A stretch of DNA of 64,000 nt from Amphritea atlantica (GTDB taxonomy: Bacteria > Pseudomonadota > Gammaproteobacteria > Pseudomonadales > Balneatricaceae), in assembly GCA_024397875.1 (NCBI GenBank), contig CP073344.1, forward strand, positions 3,463,001 through 3,527,000, read 5' to 3'. Shown in pieces: positions 8,752 through 16,802 of this stretch (positions are counted from its first letter, which is position 1; the number at the start of each line of letters is the position of its first letter). Made by a program: the position numbers and the translations under genes. The notes beneath the pieces are model-generated. The model did not search any database. It worked only from the letters and a program-made list of their open reading frames with translations, and was not told the DNA's origin.

Positions 8752-9545
8752 ACTGCGCTCCTCCCTGAAAATTTAACCTTGCAGCGGCCAAGCCCTCCCA
8801 CGTTGCACTCAAGTTCGTCACCGTGTTGCACCGCCACCAGCTCAGACTGGGAGCCCGACAAAATCACTTCACCGGCCTTAAAGGGGATGCCCAGCTCGCC
8901 CAGCGTATTCGCCAGCCAGGCGACGGCATTGACAGGCGAACCCTGAACGGCGGCGCCAACACTGGTTGAGTTAAGTTCGCCATTTTTATGCAGCACCATA
9001 CCGGCCAGGGTCAGATCCAGTTTGCGCGGATCGCCTTTCACATCACCCAGCACGTAAACACCGCAGGAAGCATTATCCGCAACGGTATCCTCAATCTTGA
9101 TTTTCCAATCAGTAATACGGGAATCGACAATCTCAAAGCAGGGCATCACATAGTCGGTCGCCCGGATAACATCCATCGCGGTAATACCGGGGCCATTCAG
9201 GTCTTGTTTCAGAACAAAGGCCAGCTCTGCCTCAGCTTTCGGCTGAATCAAACCGTCCAGATCGATGACGTTATCGCCACTGATCAGCATATCTGAGGTG
9301 AGAATGCCGAAATCAGGCTGATACACCCCCAGAAACTGCTGTACCGGTTTACTGGTGACACCGATCTTTTTACCGACAACCGTTTCCCCGGCCTCCAGCC
9401 GACGGGCGATGAATCGTTGTTGTATCTGATAGGCCTGTTCCAGCGTGATATCCAGATCCCGCTCAGTAAACGGCTTGATGGTGCTGCGTGACCGAAACGC
9501 GGCATACAGCTCATCGCCCAACTGGTTAATTATTTCCTGATCCAT
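8748..9545 (-). CDS. dmpE: 2-oxopent-4-enoate hydratase
   Basis: A 265-residue paralogue of the decarboxylase. It hydrates 2-hydroxypenta-2,4-dienoate to 4-hydroxy-2-oxovalerate. The signature includes VVGKKIGVTSKPVQ, PKAEAELAFVL and CFEIVDSR. The start MDQEIINQ (9543-9545) was chosen instead of an in-frame extension of 33 residues, because the extension would overlap the upstream dehydrogenase gene and has no family similarity; this start leaves a 7-bp gap. It is probably complexed with the decarboxylase. Confidence 0.9.
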   Translation of the reverse strand: MDQEIINQLGDELYAAFRSRSTIKPFTERDLDITLEQAYQIQQRFIARRLEAGETVVGKKIGVTSKPVQQFLGVYQPDFGILTSDMLISGDNVIDLDGLIQPKAEAELAFVLKQDLNGPGITAMDVIRATDYVMPCFEIVDSRITDWKIKIEDTVADNASCGVYVLGDVKGDPRKLDLTLAGMVLHKNGELNSTSVGAAVQGSPVNAVAWLANTLGELGIPFKAGEVILSGSQSELVAVQHGDELECNVGGLGRCKVKFSGRSAV

Positions 9546-9552
9546 AACCACC

Positions 9553-11013
9553 TCACAGTTTGATACAAACATTGCGCATCTCGGTATAAAACTCGAGAGA
9601 GTGGACACCGCCTTCACGGCCAATACCGGACTGTTTGGCACCACCGAATGCCGTTCTCAGATCCCGCAGGAACCAGCTATTAATCCAGGTCACCCCGACA
9701 TCAACCGCGGCGGCCATCCGATGTGCGCGGGTCAGATCATTGGTCCAGATCGTAGTAGAAAGTCCGTAATCATTGGCATTGGCATAGCCAATCACTTCTG
9801 ACTCGGTATCAAACGGGCAGATATGGCAGCAGGGGCCAAAGATCTCTTCGCGAATAACGGTGGCGGTTTCCGGCAACCCGGTCCAGATAGTGGGTTGTAC
9901 CCAGTTACCTTCAGCCAGCTCGCCAGCCATTTCGGGGATACCACCACCGGTGACCACAGTCGCCCCCTCCTCTACCGCTTTGCGATAATAAGAGAGCACT
10001 TTATCCTGATGTTCCCGGCTGATCAGCGGGCCATAGTTGGACCCATGATTTTCAGGGCGACCATATTTCACCGCTTCCGCTTTCTGTTTTAATGCGCTGA
10101 CAAAACGCTCAAAGAGGGGTCGCTCAACATAAACCTTCTCGGTGCCCAGGCATACCTGCCCGGTATTCAGAAAAGCGGAACGAAAGATGCCATCGACTGC
10201 GGCATCAAAATCTGCATCAGCAAACACGATACCCGCATTCTTACCGCCCATTTCAAAGGACACATCACGACACCCTTCGGCCGCCGCTTTCATAATGGCA
10301 GTGCCGGTTCGGGTTTCACCGGTAAAGGTGATCGCATCCACTGACTGGTTCTGCGTCAGAAACTCACCGGCCGAGTCGGGGCCGAAACCATGCACCACGT
10401 TAAACACACCTTTAGGAATGCCAACGCTGTTCATTACTTCACCCAGCAGGGTGGTGGTCAGCGGTGTTTCTTCGGAAGGTTTAACCACCACGGTGTTGCC
10501 ACAGGCCAGCGCTGGCCCCACTTTCCAGGTCATTAACAGAAAGGGCGCATTCCAGGGGGAGATAACACCAATAACACCTTTCGGCACCCGCAGCCCGTAG
10601 TTCAGGGCGCCACGACCATCGGGAGTCGCCATCTGATAGCTTTCAGTAGGCACATTCTTAATAATGTCGGCAAACACTTTGAAATTGGCAGCACCCCGGG
10701 GAATAAACGCATGGGTCATCACATGATGGGGCTGACCGGTATCGGCCATCTCGGCCGCGACAAAATCATCAAACCGGCGGGTAATTTCATCGGCTACGCC
10801 GTAGAGAAGATCAACCCGCTGATCAACAGTAAGTTGACCCCATTCGCCCTGCATTGCCGCTTTTGCAGCAGCGACAGCCCGATCAACATCGACCCGGCCT
10901 GCCTCAGAGATACTGGCAATGATGCTGTTATCCACAGGTGAGCGCTTGTCAAACCGGCGCCCCGATTCAGCCTCAACAAACTCACCATTTATAAAATTAT
11001 TAACTTGATGCAT
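9553..11013 (-). CDS. dmpC: 2-hydroxymuconic semialdehyde dehydrogenase
   Basis: A 486-residue NAD-dependent aldehyde dehydrogenase. The catalytic Cys is C288 in NTGQVCLGTEK and the general base is E254 in FEMGGKN; the glycine-rich FTGETRTG motif precedes them. It oxidises the ring-cleavage product of catechol to 2-hydroxymuconate, the entry to the oxalocrotonate branch. It is the first gene behind its own promoter block (11060-11127), so the downstream pathway can be expressed apart from the dioxygenase. Confidence 0.94.
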   Translation of the reverse strand: MHQVNNFINGEFVEAESGRRFDKRSPVDNSIIASISEAGRVDVDRAVAAAKAAMQGEWGQLTVDQRVDLLYGVADEITRRFDDFVAAEMADTGQPHHVMTHAFIPRGAANFKVFADIIKNVPTESYQMATPDGRGALNYGLRVPKGVIGVISPWNAPFLLMTWKVGPALACGNTVVVKPSEETPLTTTLLGEVMNSVGIPKGVFNVVHGFGPDSAGEFLTQNQSVDAITFTGETRTGTAIMKAAAEGCRDVSFEMGGKNAGIVFADADFDAAVDGIFRSAFLNTGQVCLGTEKVYVERPLFERFVSALKQKAEAVKYGRPENHGSNYGPLISREHQDKVLSYYRKAVEEGATVVTGGGIPEMAGELAEGNWVQPTIWTGLPETATVIREEIFGPCCHICPFDTESEVIGYANANDYGLSTTIWTNDLTRAHRMAAAVDVGVTWINSWFLRDLRTAFGGAKQSGIGREGGVHSLEFYTEMRNVCIKL

Positions 11014-11059
11014 TGCTGCTCACCTTTGTTTGATTACTGCTGGCATCGTTCTATTCCAT

Positions 11060-11127
11060 CCAGTTTATGCAGCCACTTAGATACCGTCTAATACTGTTTT
11101 TATCTACCCGCAATACCTATTAGGTAT
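11060..11127 (-). promoter_or_regulatory. Predicted LysR-controlled promoter of the dehydrogenase operon
   Basis: A 68-bp block near-copied from the dioxygenase promoter. On the minus strand a palindrome at 11113-11127 (plus strand ATACCTATTAGGTAT) is followed by 18 nt, then GTATTAGACGGTAT, identical over 14 bp to the other copy, and later GCATAAACTGG. TTAGAC, 17 nt, ATAAAC may be the -35/-10 pair. The palindrome fits a LysR recognition site and the second element an activation site touching the -35. Confidence 0.6.
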
Positions 11128-11206
11128 GATAATTAACCTTAAAAGCCTTCCGAAAGGTGCAGTCAGCAACCTGTAAAAATTTAAAGAAAGATTCAAAAGG
11201 TTAAAG

Positions 11207-11234
11207 ACTGCATAGCGATGGTTCGCTATGCAGT
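11207..11234 (-). terminator. Perfect 12-bp hairpin after the dioxygenase gene
   Basis: ACTGCATAGCGA (11207-11218) pairs perfectly with TCGCTATGCAGT (11223-11234) around a 4-nt loop, 12 bp after the dioxygenase stop. On the minus strand it is followed by CTTTAACCTTTT, a weak U-rich tract. It may be a partial terminator or an mRNA-stabilising hairpin separating the dioxygenase from the downstream operon. Confidence 0.5.
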
Positions 11235-11245
11235 TAAGTTGATCA

Positions 11246-12175
11246 TCAGGTGACGATGGTCAGAAATGACTCGTGTAGTTTTCGTTGCGGATAATCCAGC
11301 CCCTGTGGGAAATGATCCCAGTCCCAGGTGATGGTTTCATAATCAGGATAGGGTTGATAACCCCCCATAAAAGTTTCAAAGCGGTTACCGGAAGGGTCCC
11401 AGGCATAGATAGTACAACCACGGGTAATGCCGTGACGGGTCGGGCCAATATCAACCGACACCTCATTCATCGACATAATATCTCCGGCCCGCAGCACCTT
11501 CTCCCAGCTTTCCATCAGGAAAGAACAGTGATGCAACTTGCCTGGTTCAGGATGTTCAACAAAGGCAATATCATGAACTTTGTGGGAACAGGATAACCAT
11601 AATGCCGCTTCAAACTCGCCGTCTTCAGCCAGTACCCGCTCCACCAGAAAGAATCCCAACACCTCTTCAAAAATCTTTTTATTGGCGGCCACATTCGGTC
11701 CGTACAGCAGCATATGATCCAGTCGAACCGGCGCAATACCATGTTCACTGGCAGCATTCCACGGACCCGGGTTAGCATTGGTCAGCCCGTTACCAACAGC
11801 GCTCTTCTCTGCATACAGCTCCATAATATGGCCTGTTGGCAGAGTGAAGCGTACCCGTTCACCCGTTGCTAACATATCACCCGCTGGCATACGGCTGGTT
11901 TCAATACCGTATTCATTCAGATCCGCTTCGAGCTTATCCAGCGTTTCGACATTGAGCACTTTAAAGCCGAAGAAATCGATACCCGCTTCTTCAGCCTGTC
12001 GGATGATGTAGCTGTTATGATCACGTTCATCCCAACACTTAAAATAAACGCGTCCCTTATCATCACGACCAGTCTCGACCAAACCCAGTACATCACGATA
12101 AAAACGCACACTCTCTTCCAGATCAAATACACGAATCTGCACATGTCCCGGTCTTAATACACCCGTCATTGCCAT
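11246..12175 (-). CDS. dmpB: Catechol 2,3-dioxygenase
   Basis: A 309-residue extradiol dioxygenase of the two-domain XylE/DmpB type (307 residues in the classic enzymes). It opens catechol to 2-hydroxymuconic semialdehyde using Fe(II). The iron ligands are seen as H154 (RLDHMLLYG), H215/H216 (KLHHCSF) and E267 (RFETFMGG); second-sphere residues H201, H248 and Y257 are also at the expected offsets. It is the first gene of the cluster behind its own LysR-type promoter block. A reactivating ferredoxin lies at the far end of the unit. No phenol hydroxylase or ring-hydroxylating dioxygenase is in the window, so the catechol source must be elsewhere. Confidence 0.96.
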   Translation of the reverse strand: MAMTGVLRPGHVQIRVFDLEESVRFYRDVLGLVETGRDDKGRVYFKCWDERDHNSYIIRQAEEAGIDFFGFKVLNVETLDKLEADLNEYGIETSRMPAGDMLATGERVRFTLPTGHIMELYAEKSAVGNGLTNANPGPWNAASEHGIAPVRLDHMLLYGPNVAANKKIFEEVLGFFLVERVLAEDGEFEAALWLSCSHKVHDIAFVEHPEPGKLHHCSFLMESWEKVLRAGDIMSMNEVSVDIGPTRHGITRGCTIYAWDPSGNRFETFMGGYQPYPDYETITWDWDHFPQGLDYPQRKLHESFLTIVT

Positions 12176-12272
12176 AACAAAAGCTCCCGTTTTTTATCTT
12201 ATTTTTATAAAGCATGACACATCAATGCATCAATGTTGCTAAATACTGTTGGGTAATGTTTTTCCGTACTTC

Positions 12273-12340
12273 CCAGTGTATGCGGGCCACTAAATACCGT
12301 CTAATACCGTTTAATGCATTGATAGATACCTTTTAAGTAT
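12273..12340 (-). promoter_or_regulatory. Predicted LysR-controlled promoter of catechol 2,3-dioxygenase
   Basis: On the minus strand a palindrome at 12326-12340 (plus strand ATACCTTTTAAGTAT) is followed after 18 nt by GTATTAGACGGTAT and then GCATACACTGG. The layout and length (68 bp) equal those of the block at 11060-11127. TTAGAC, 17 nt, ATACAC may be the -35/-10. The remaining sequence of the 12176-12572 gap holds the leader and a divergent promoter region for the plus-strand gene; nothing else was recognised there. Confidence 0.6.
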
Positions 12341-12572
12341 CGAATAATTCAGACCTGAGCGACCCGCAAAAAAGCATCTGTTTATTTCAATCAGATCAGT
12401 TTGAGCAACGCCCATCGGCTGCGGTGACAAAGCGCTCCATATGAATGCCCCCTTCAAAACGCTGGCCCTGCATCACAGTTTTGATAGCCGCATCATTTTA
12501 ACGAGGAGGATATTTTTTCTGAATGATCCAGGCAGATCCTCTTTGCGTAAACCTGCAGAAAAGGAGCCTCTT

Positions 12573-12875
12573 ATGCAGATCTCTGAATTCAAATCCTATG
12601 CTCAATCGAAACTGATAACCGCTGTAAAATTTATCGAATCAGGTTGTAGTCCGATAGTGATAGAGCTTTCATATATCAAAGATAAAGCGATGCACCGCGC
12701 GCTCCTGACCCGGGGCACCGAAGTTGTCACCTGTAAATGTCTGGAACAGGCATACTGCATCTGTAGAGATGCCGGTATTCACAGGGCTGAACTGGTACAA
12801 ATTATGACCCACGACGAAGCGTGTGCCGGAGAGACTCTTTCCGGACAGCATAATCCGATGATAGTGCGTTTCTGA
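12573..12875 (+). CDS. DUF6482-like small protein
   Basis: A 100-residue cytoplasmic protein starting MQISEFKSYAQ. The start is set by a strong AAGGAG seven bases upstream; a longer reading frame from 12441 lacks such a site. The general pattern, with an N-terminal helix, a central region and a C-terminal motif QIMTHDEACA, resembles the DUF6482 family of short gammaproteobacterial proteins of unknown function. It is Cys-rich for its size, including CKCLEQAYCIC. Its stop is 2 bp before the flavoprotein gene, so the two are probably co-translated. No function can be given. Confidence 0.6.
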   Translation: MQISEFKSYAQSKLITAVKFIESGCSPIVIELSYIKDKAMHRALLTRGTEVVTCKCLEQAYCICRDAGIHRAELVQIMTHDEACAGETLSGQHNPMIVRF

Positions 12876-12876
12876 G

Positions 12877-13869
12877 ATGACTAAAAAAATTGCCATTGTT
12901 GGCGCAGGCTTCGCCGGTGCGGTGCTGGCTGACCGTCTGAGCGCCTTTGCTGAGATCACTGTGTTTGAAAAAAGCAGAGGCTCAGGTGGCAGAATCTCAT
13001 CCTGCAGACTGGCTGATTATTCAGCAGACCTGGGAGCCCCCTGGTTTCGCCCATCTACCGACGCGTTCCGTATGTGGCTAGAACAGCAGCCGGAAATAAG
13101 CCGCTGGCAGCCGCAGGTATCTGACTTTAATCATCAGCAGGTTGTATCTGAACGCCTCTATGTCACTGAGCCAAAGCAAAGCGCTCTGACCCGCCGTCTC
13201 TCCAGTAAAGCAAAACTTATCACGCAGTGTCGGGTTGAATCAGTGATACCCTGGCAAACTGAGCAAACGACCCGGATCGTTTTACGCGATGACCGGTCCA
13301 GAGGGCTTGGTTTTTTTGACACTGTCATAATCACAGCTCCGGCGGTGCAGGCAAGGGTGTTGCTTGAAGCGATACCTGGATTAGCAAGCAACGCTGAAAG
13401 CGTTAGTAGTGATCCCTGCTGGGTTTGCGTGGTAAGGATAAAAGCTCAGCTGGGCAGCACGGATATATTTTACGGTGACCATCCCATCCTCTTGCGTTGC
13501 TGCAAAGACAGCGCAAAACCTGGAAGACTAATTGAAGATAACAGTGAAGTCTGGGTACTGGAAGCCACTCAACAATGGAGCGCTGATCATACAGATGTCG
13601 ATTCGACCGCTGTATCCGACGTTCTGTACGCAGCATTCTGTGAGCTTATGCAACAGACCCCCGAAATAGTCTCCAGCCGGACACATCGCTGGTTACTGGC
13701 CCGACACAGTTCGGTAAATCCCATCCCTTTTCTCTGGAGTTCAGAAACAGGCATTGGTGCATGTGGCGACTGGCTCAACGATACGGGCTTAAAGCAGGAA
13801 AACGCTTTAGAAGCCAGCTGGCTGAGTGCCAATGCACTCGCCGATACCATACTTCAGGAGAGCCGATAA
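12877..13869 (+). CDS. FAD-dependent amine-oxidase-like (renalase-like) oxidoreductase
   Basis: A 330-residue flavoprotein. The dinucleotide-binding motif VGAGFAGAVLADRL lies at residues 8-21, followed by FEKSRGSGGRIS, the GG doublet typical of amine oxidase/renalase-like enzymes. The C-terminal FAD-contact region reads GACGDWLNDTG. No signal peptide. The start follows the preceding gene by 2 bp. Proteins of this kind oxidise abnormal NAD(P)H isomers or amines; the substrate here is unknown. Confidence 0.78.
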   Translation: MTKKIAIVGAGFAGAVLADRLSAFAEITVFEKSRGSGGRISSCRLADYSADLGAPWFRPSTDAFRMWLEQQPEISRWQPQVSDFNHQQVVSERLYVTEPKQSALTRRLSSKAKLITQCRVESVIPWQTEQTTRIVLRDDRSRGLGFFDTVIITAPAVQARVLLEAIPGLASNAESVSSDPCWVCVVRIKAQLGSTDIFYGDHPILLRCCKDSAKPGRLIEDNSEVWVLEATQQWSADHTDVDSTAVSDVLYAAFCELMQQTPEIVSSRTHRWLLARHSSVNPIPFLWSSETGIGACGDWLNDTGLKQENALEASWLSANALADTILQESR

Positions 13870-13888
13870 TAGCCCAGAGGAAACAACC

Positions 13889-15529
13889 TTATTTCAACAA
13901 CGGGCCCAGCGAGGATAGCGGTAACGTATCAAGGGACATAGCACGATACCGTTTCAACAACAGCTTCTTATTATTTAACTCCGGTTTCAGTGACACACGT
14001 TCAACCAGATTCAGATAACGATCAACCATTTTTAACCGGCCTTCACGACGCTCTTTATCATCACGGGCAGTTTCCAGAAACAATTGAGCCAGATTCAGAA
14101 CCGCAGAGTGATTATTAAAATCGAAATCGACCGCGGCACCGAAAGACTTAATCGCCAGACCGATTTTGCCTGACAGATAATGCTTAATACCCAGGCGGTT
14201 AGCCTTATCACTCATATCAGGGTTAAGCTGCTTAGTTTTTGCCTCACTCGCTTTACTGTCAGGTACCTGCTGAGATTTTTCCAGTACAGGCAGCGCTTCA
14301 CCGGACATCACTAACAGCTCACGATCAATATCGAGAGGGCTTTCAAGCTCCCGGTTCACCAGCTTGGCATCGCGAAGAAAACGCTCCTTTTCGCTGTTTT
14401 CCCCAAGGTCTTCAGCTAACTGACTACGAATAAGAAACGCCTTAACCTCTGCCGTCCGATCTGAGGAAAAACTTTTCCGGGCACTGACAAGCAACCCATC
14501 AATCTCATGCTCTATCTGCTCACGAGTCACTTTGTCACTGGTTTTCACCTCCATCCGGCGGAGGTTCGCAAGCTTAAGATAGGGTTCGGCTGAGTGATAA
14601 CAACTGTGCTTTCCAAGCGAAATTGAACGTCTATACGCCCCCTTTGCCAGATCCAGCTCCCGGGTCTGGACGGCAACCCGTCCCAGCTCCATCTGTCGGG
14701 GGATCCCCAGAGGGGCGCGTGTAGTGGCTTCCTTCAGTGTTTCCCGGGCCTGAATAAGATCTCCCATCTGCTCATGAACTTCTGCCAACAGATCATATGC
14801 GGCGATCAACAGAGGGTTATCCGTAATCAGCTCCTGCAGCAACTGCTCCGCGGCCGCAAGATCATCCAGGCCAACGTAGGCGCGACAAAGATAGAGCCCG
14901 GCTTCCTTGTCCCGCGATTCCCAATAGATCCCGTCCAGTAGTTCACGAGCTCTTTCATATTCACCCAGATCCAGCAGCAAAGTTCCCCTGACTTTCTGCA
15001 GGTGATCATATTCAGGATGCTGGCGATCGATAAGTGCCTCACAGATCTGCAACGCCTGACGATGCGCACCTGATTCTATGGCCAGATCTACCGGACGTAA
15101 GGCTAACTTACGCCGCATGATATGATCGAGACGATATTTGAGCTCTTCAATAGAGAAGGGTTTTGAGATCAGGTCATCAGGATGACTATCTATGGCATGC
15201 AGAATAGTCTCTTGCGATGAATCACTGGTCATACAGATCCAGGCGGCACTGGGCTTTATATAACCACGAAAACGGGCTTCTTCAAGAATCTGGATACCGG
15301 TGACGCTATCACTGGCGTTATGCCCCAGCAGGATAACATCAAAATCGTTTTGTGCGATTAGCGGGATAACCTTATCATTAATCGTAATCGCTTTAACGTT
15401 AGCGATGCCCAGCTCCCGCAACATGTAATAGATTGTGGCACGCATATTACCACTGCTGTCGATTAACAGGACATGTTTATCCGAATAATCAATCTGAACA
15501 TCAATGGGGTTGTTGCGCAAAGCGGTCAC
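13889..15529 (-). CDS. Receiver-domain/TPR protein lacking the phospho-acceptor Asp
   Basis: A 546-residue protein. Residues 18-135 form a CheY-like receiver, with the rest a helical tetratricopeptide-like array. The conserved Lys is K123 (ISKPFS) and Thr is T101, and one acidic residue is D24 (LLIDSS). The phospho-acceptor position, normally Asp in LLD, is Gly (FDVILLGHN, G69; codon GGG). D74 is nearby but off position. It may signal by partner binding rather than phosphorylation. TPR-type receiver proteins usually serve as scaffolds. It ends 20 bp from the convergent flavoprotein gene. Confidence 0.8.
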   Translation of the reverse strand: MTALRNNPIDVQIDYSDKHVLLIDSSGNMRATIYYMLRELGIANVKAITINDKVIPLIAQNDFDVILLGHNASDSVTGIQILEEARFRGYIKPSAAWICMTSDSSQETILHAIDSHPDDLISKPFSIEELKYRLDHIMRRKLALRPVDLAIESGAHRQALQICEALIDRQHPEYDHLQKVRGTLLLDLGEYERARELLDGIYWESRDKEAGLYLCRAYVGLDDLAAAEQLLQELITDNPLLIAAYDLLAEVHEQMGDLIQARETLKEATTRAPLGIPRQMELGRVAVQTRELDLAKGAYRRSISLGKHSCYHSAEPYLKLANLRRMEVKTSDKVTREQIEHEIDGLLVSARKSFSSDRTAEVKAFLIRSQLAEDLGENSEKERFLRDAKLVNRELESPLDIDRELLVMSGEALPVLEKSQQVPDSKASEAKTKQLNPDMSDKANRLGIKHYLSGKIGLAIKSFGAAVDFDFNNHSAVLNLAQLFLETARDDKERREGRLKMVDRYLNLVERVSLKPELNNKKLLLKRYRAMSLDTLPLSSLGPLLK

Positions 15530-15631
15530 AGGCCAGCCTTATCCTTAAAACTTAATTCAATCAAGTATAAGAGCCATGCCTCTGCGGAGAAAGGAAAAAA
15601 CATCACAAAACGGGATCAGTTTTCTTCAGGC

Positions 15632-15692
15632 AAAAAAAAGCACCGAGTGTAGGGTGAAACGCTCGGCGCTAAATACAGTTCTATGCTGTGAG
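15632..15692 (-). ncRNA. Candidate FNR-linked small RNA
   Basis: A predicted RNA of about 60 nt on the minus strand. It begins near 15692, has a first hairpin GTTCT/AGAAC and ends in a 12-bp stem (15639-15650 with 15659-15670, one wobble and one mismatch) followed by eight U. A -10 TATACT lies at 15699-15704. An FNR-like box TTGACATGGATCAT (15725-15738) is centred about 39.5-41.5 bp upstream of the presumed start. No open reading frame fits. A perfect TATAAT at 15766-15771 could give a longer form of about 130 nt. Flanking genes are the TPR protein (same strand, beyond the terminator) and the divergent deacetylase. The rest of the 320-bp gap shows nothing else. Confidence 0.45.
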
Positions 15693-15724
15693 AACCATAG
15701 TATAGCCATTCGACAAAACAGATA

Positions 15725-15738
15725 ATGATCCATGTCAA
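15725..15738 (-). promoter_or_regulatory. FNR/Dnr-like box upstream of the small-RNA candidate
   Basis: TTGACATGGATCAT differs at one base from the TTGAC-N4-ATCAA form seen at narG, the NasA-type gene and ubiT in this window. Its spacing to TATACT is close to that of a class II activated promoter. Confidence 0.4.
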
Positions 15739-15850
15739 CAGTCTCACTGTTAAGCGACTTACTAAATTATAATTTCCTACAACTTTTGACTAAGCGCTGC
15801 CACAGTGATATTCCAGTAGACTTAATATAAATAAAAGAATCAGATCAGCT

Positions 15851-16774
15851 ATGACTACTGCATTTATTACTCATCATGACTGCACCCTGCACAATATGGG
15901 TCCGGAACATCCAGAAAGCCCGATCCGACTTCTGGCAATCCAGAAGGTGCTGCAAAAAACAGGACTGATTGAGCATCTGAAGCAGATGGAATCGGTGCAT
16001 GTAACCCCTGAACAGGTTCAACTGGCGCATGCCAACCTGCATCAGAAGAGACTTGAAATGAAGGTTCCGGAAGAGGGTGTCTTCTACGCCGATGAAGATA
16101 CAGCTCTCTGTCCTGATTCGCTTCATGCTGCTAGCCTGGCGGCGGGCTCGACGATTCTGGCGACCAATCAGGTGCTAACAGAAAAGGTTGATAATGCCTT
16201 TTGTGCTGTTCGCCCACCCGGGCACCACGCCGAGCACAACGCTGCCATGGGTTTCTGCTTTTTTAACAACGTCGCTATAGGCGCTATGCATGCGTTGCAA
16301 CAACCCAGTGTCAACCGGGTAGCCATCGTTGACTTCGATGTGCATCACTGTAACGGCACCGTCGATATTTTCAAAGATAAACCTGAAGTACTGGTGTGCT
16401 CTACTTTCCAGCACCCCTATTACCCGGAACGCTACAGCGACATTCAGCGTGACAACATCATCAACTGCCCGATTGAAGCACACACCCGGGCTACTGTTTT
16501 CAGAGAACAGCTGGAAAAACACTGGCTCCCTGCCATCCAGAAACATAAGCCTGATATCCTCTTTATCTCAGCTGGATTTGACGCGCATCATGAGGATCCT
16601 ATGGCCGATCTTAACCTCACCGAAGAGGACTACCGCTGGGCAACGCAGTTACTGACAGATGCCGCACGCACCACCTGCGGTGGACGTATCGTCTCAGTGC
16701 TTGAAGGGGGTTACAATCCGGTAGCCCTGGCGTTTAGCGTACAGGCACATCTGGAAGTACTGGCAGGATATTAA
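15851..16774 (+). CDS. Histone-deacetylase-family hydrolase
   Basis: A 307-residue member of the arginase/deacetylase fold, HDAC class II-like. These zinc enzymes deacetylate lysine or polyamines in bacteria. The His-His dyad is H125-H126 in RPPGHHAEH; zinc ligands are in VDFDVHH and SAGFDAH, and the transition-state Tyr is in EGGYNPVA. All catalytic residues are present, so it should be active. Monocistronic, with the terminator complex of 16863-16888 downstream. The substrate, for instance acetylpolyamine or acetyl-lysine protein, is not inferable from sequence. Confidence 0.9.
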   Translation: MTTAFITHHDCTLHNMGPEHPESPIRLLAIQKVLQKTGLIEHLKQMESVHVTPEQVQLAHANLHQKRLEMKVPEEGVFYADEDTALCPDSLHAASLAAGSTILATNQVLTEKVDNAFCAVRPPGHHAEHNAAMGFCFFNNVAIGAMHALQQPSVNRVAIVDFDVHHCNGTVDIFKDKPEVLVCSTFQHPYYPERYSDIQRDNIINCPIEAHTRATVFREQLEKHWLPAIQKHKPDILFISAGFDAHHEDPMADLNLTEEDYRWATQLLTDAARTTCGGRIVSVLEGGYNPVALAFSVQAHLEVLAGY

Positions 16775-16802
16775 TAAAAGCAGAACGTATAAAAGCAGAA
16801 CG

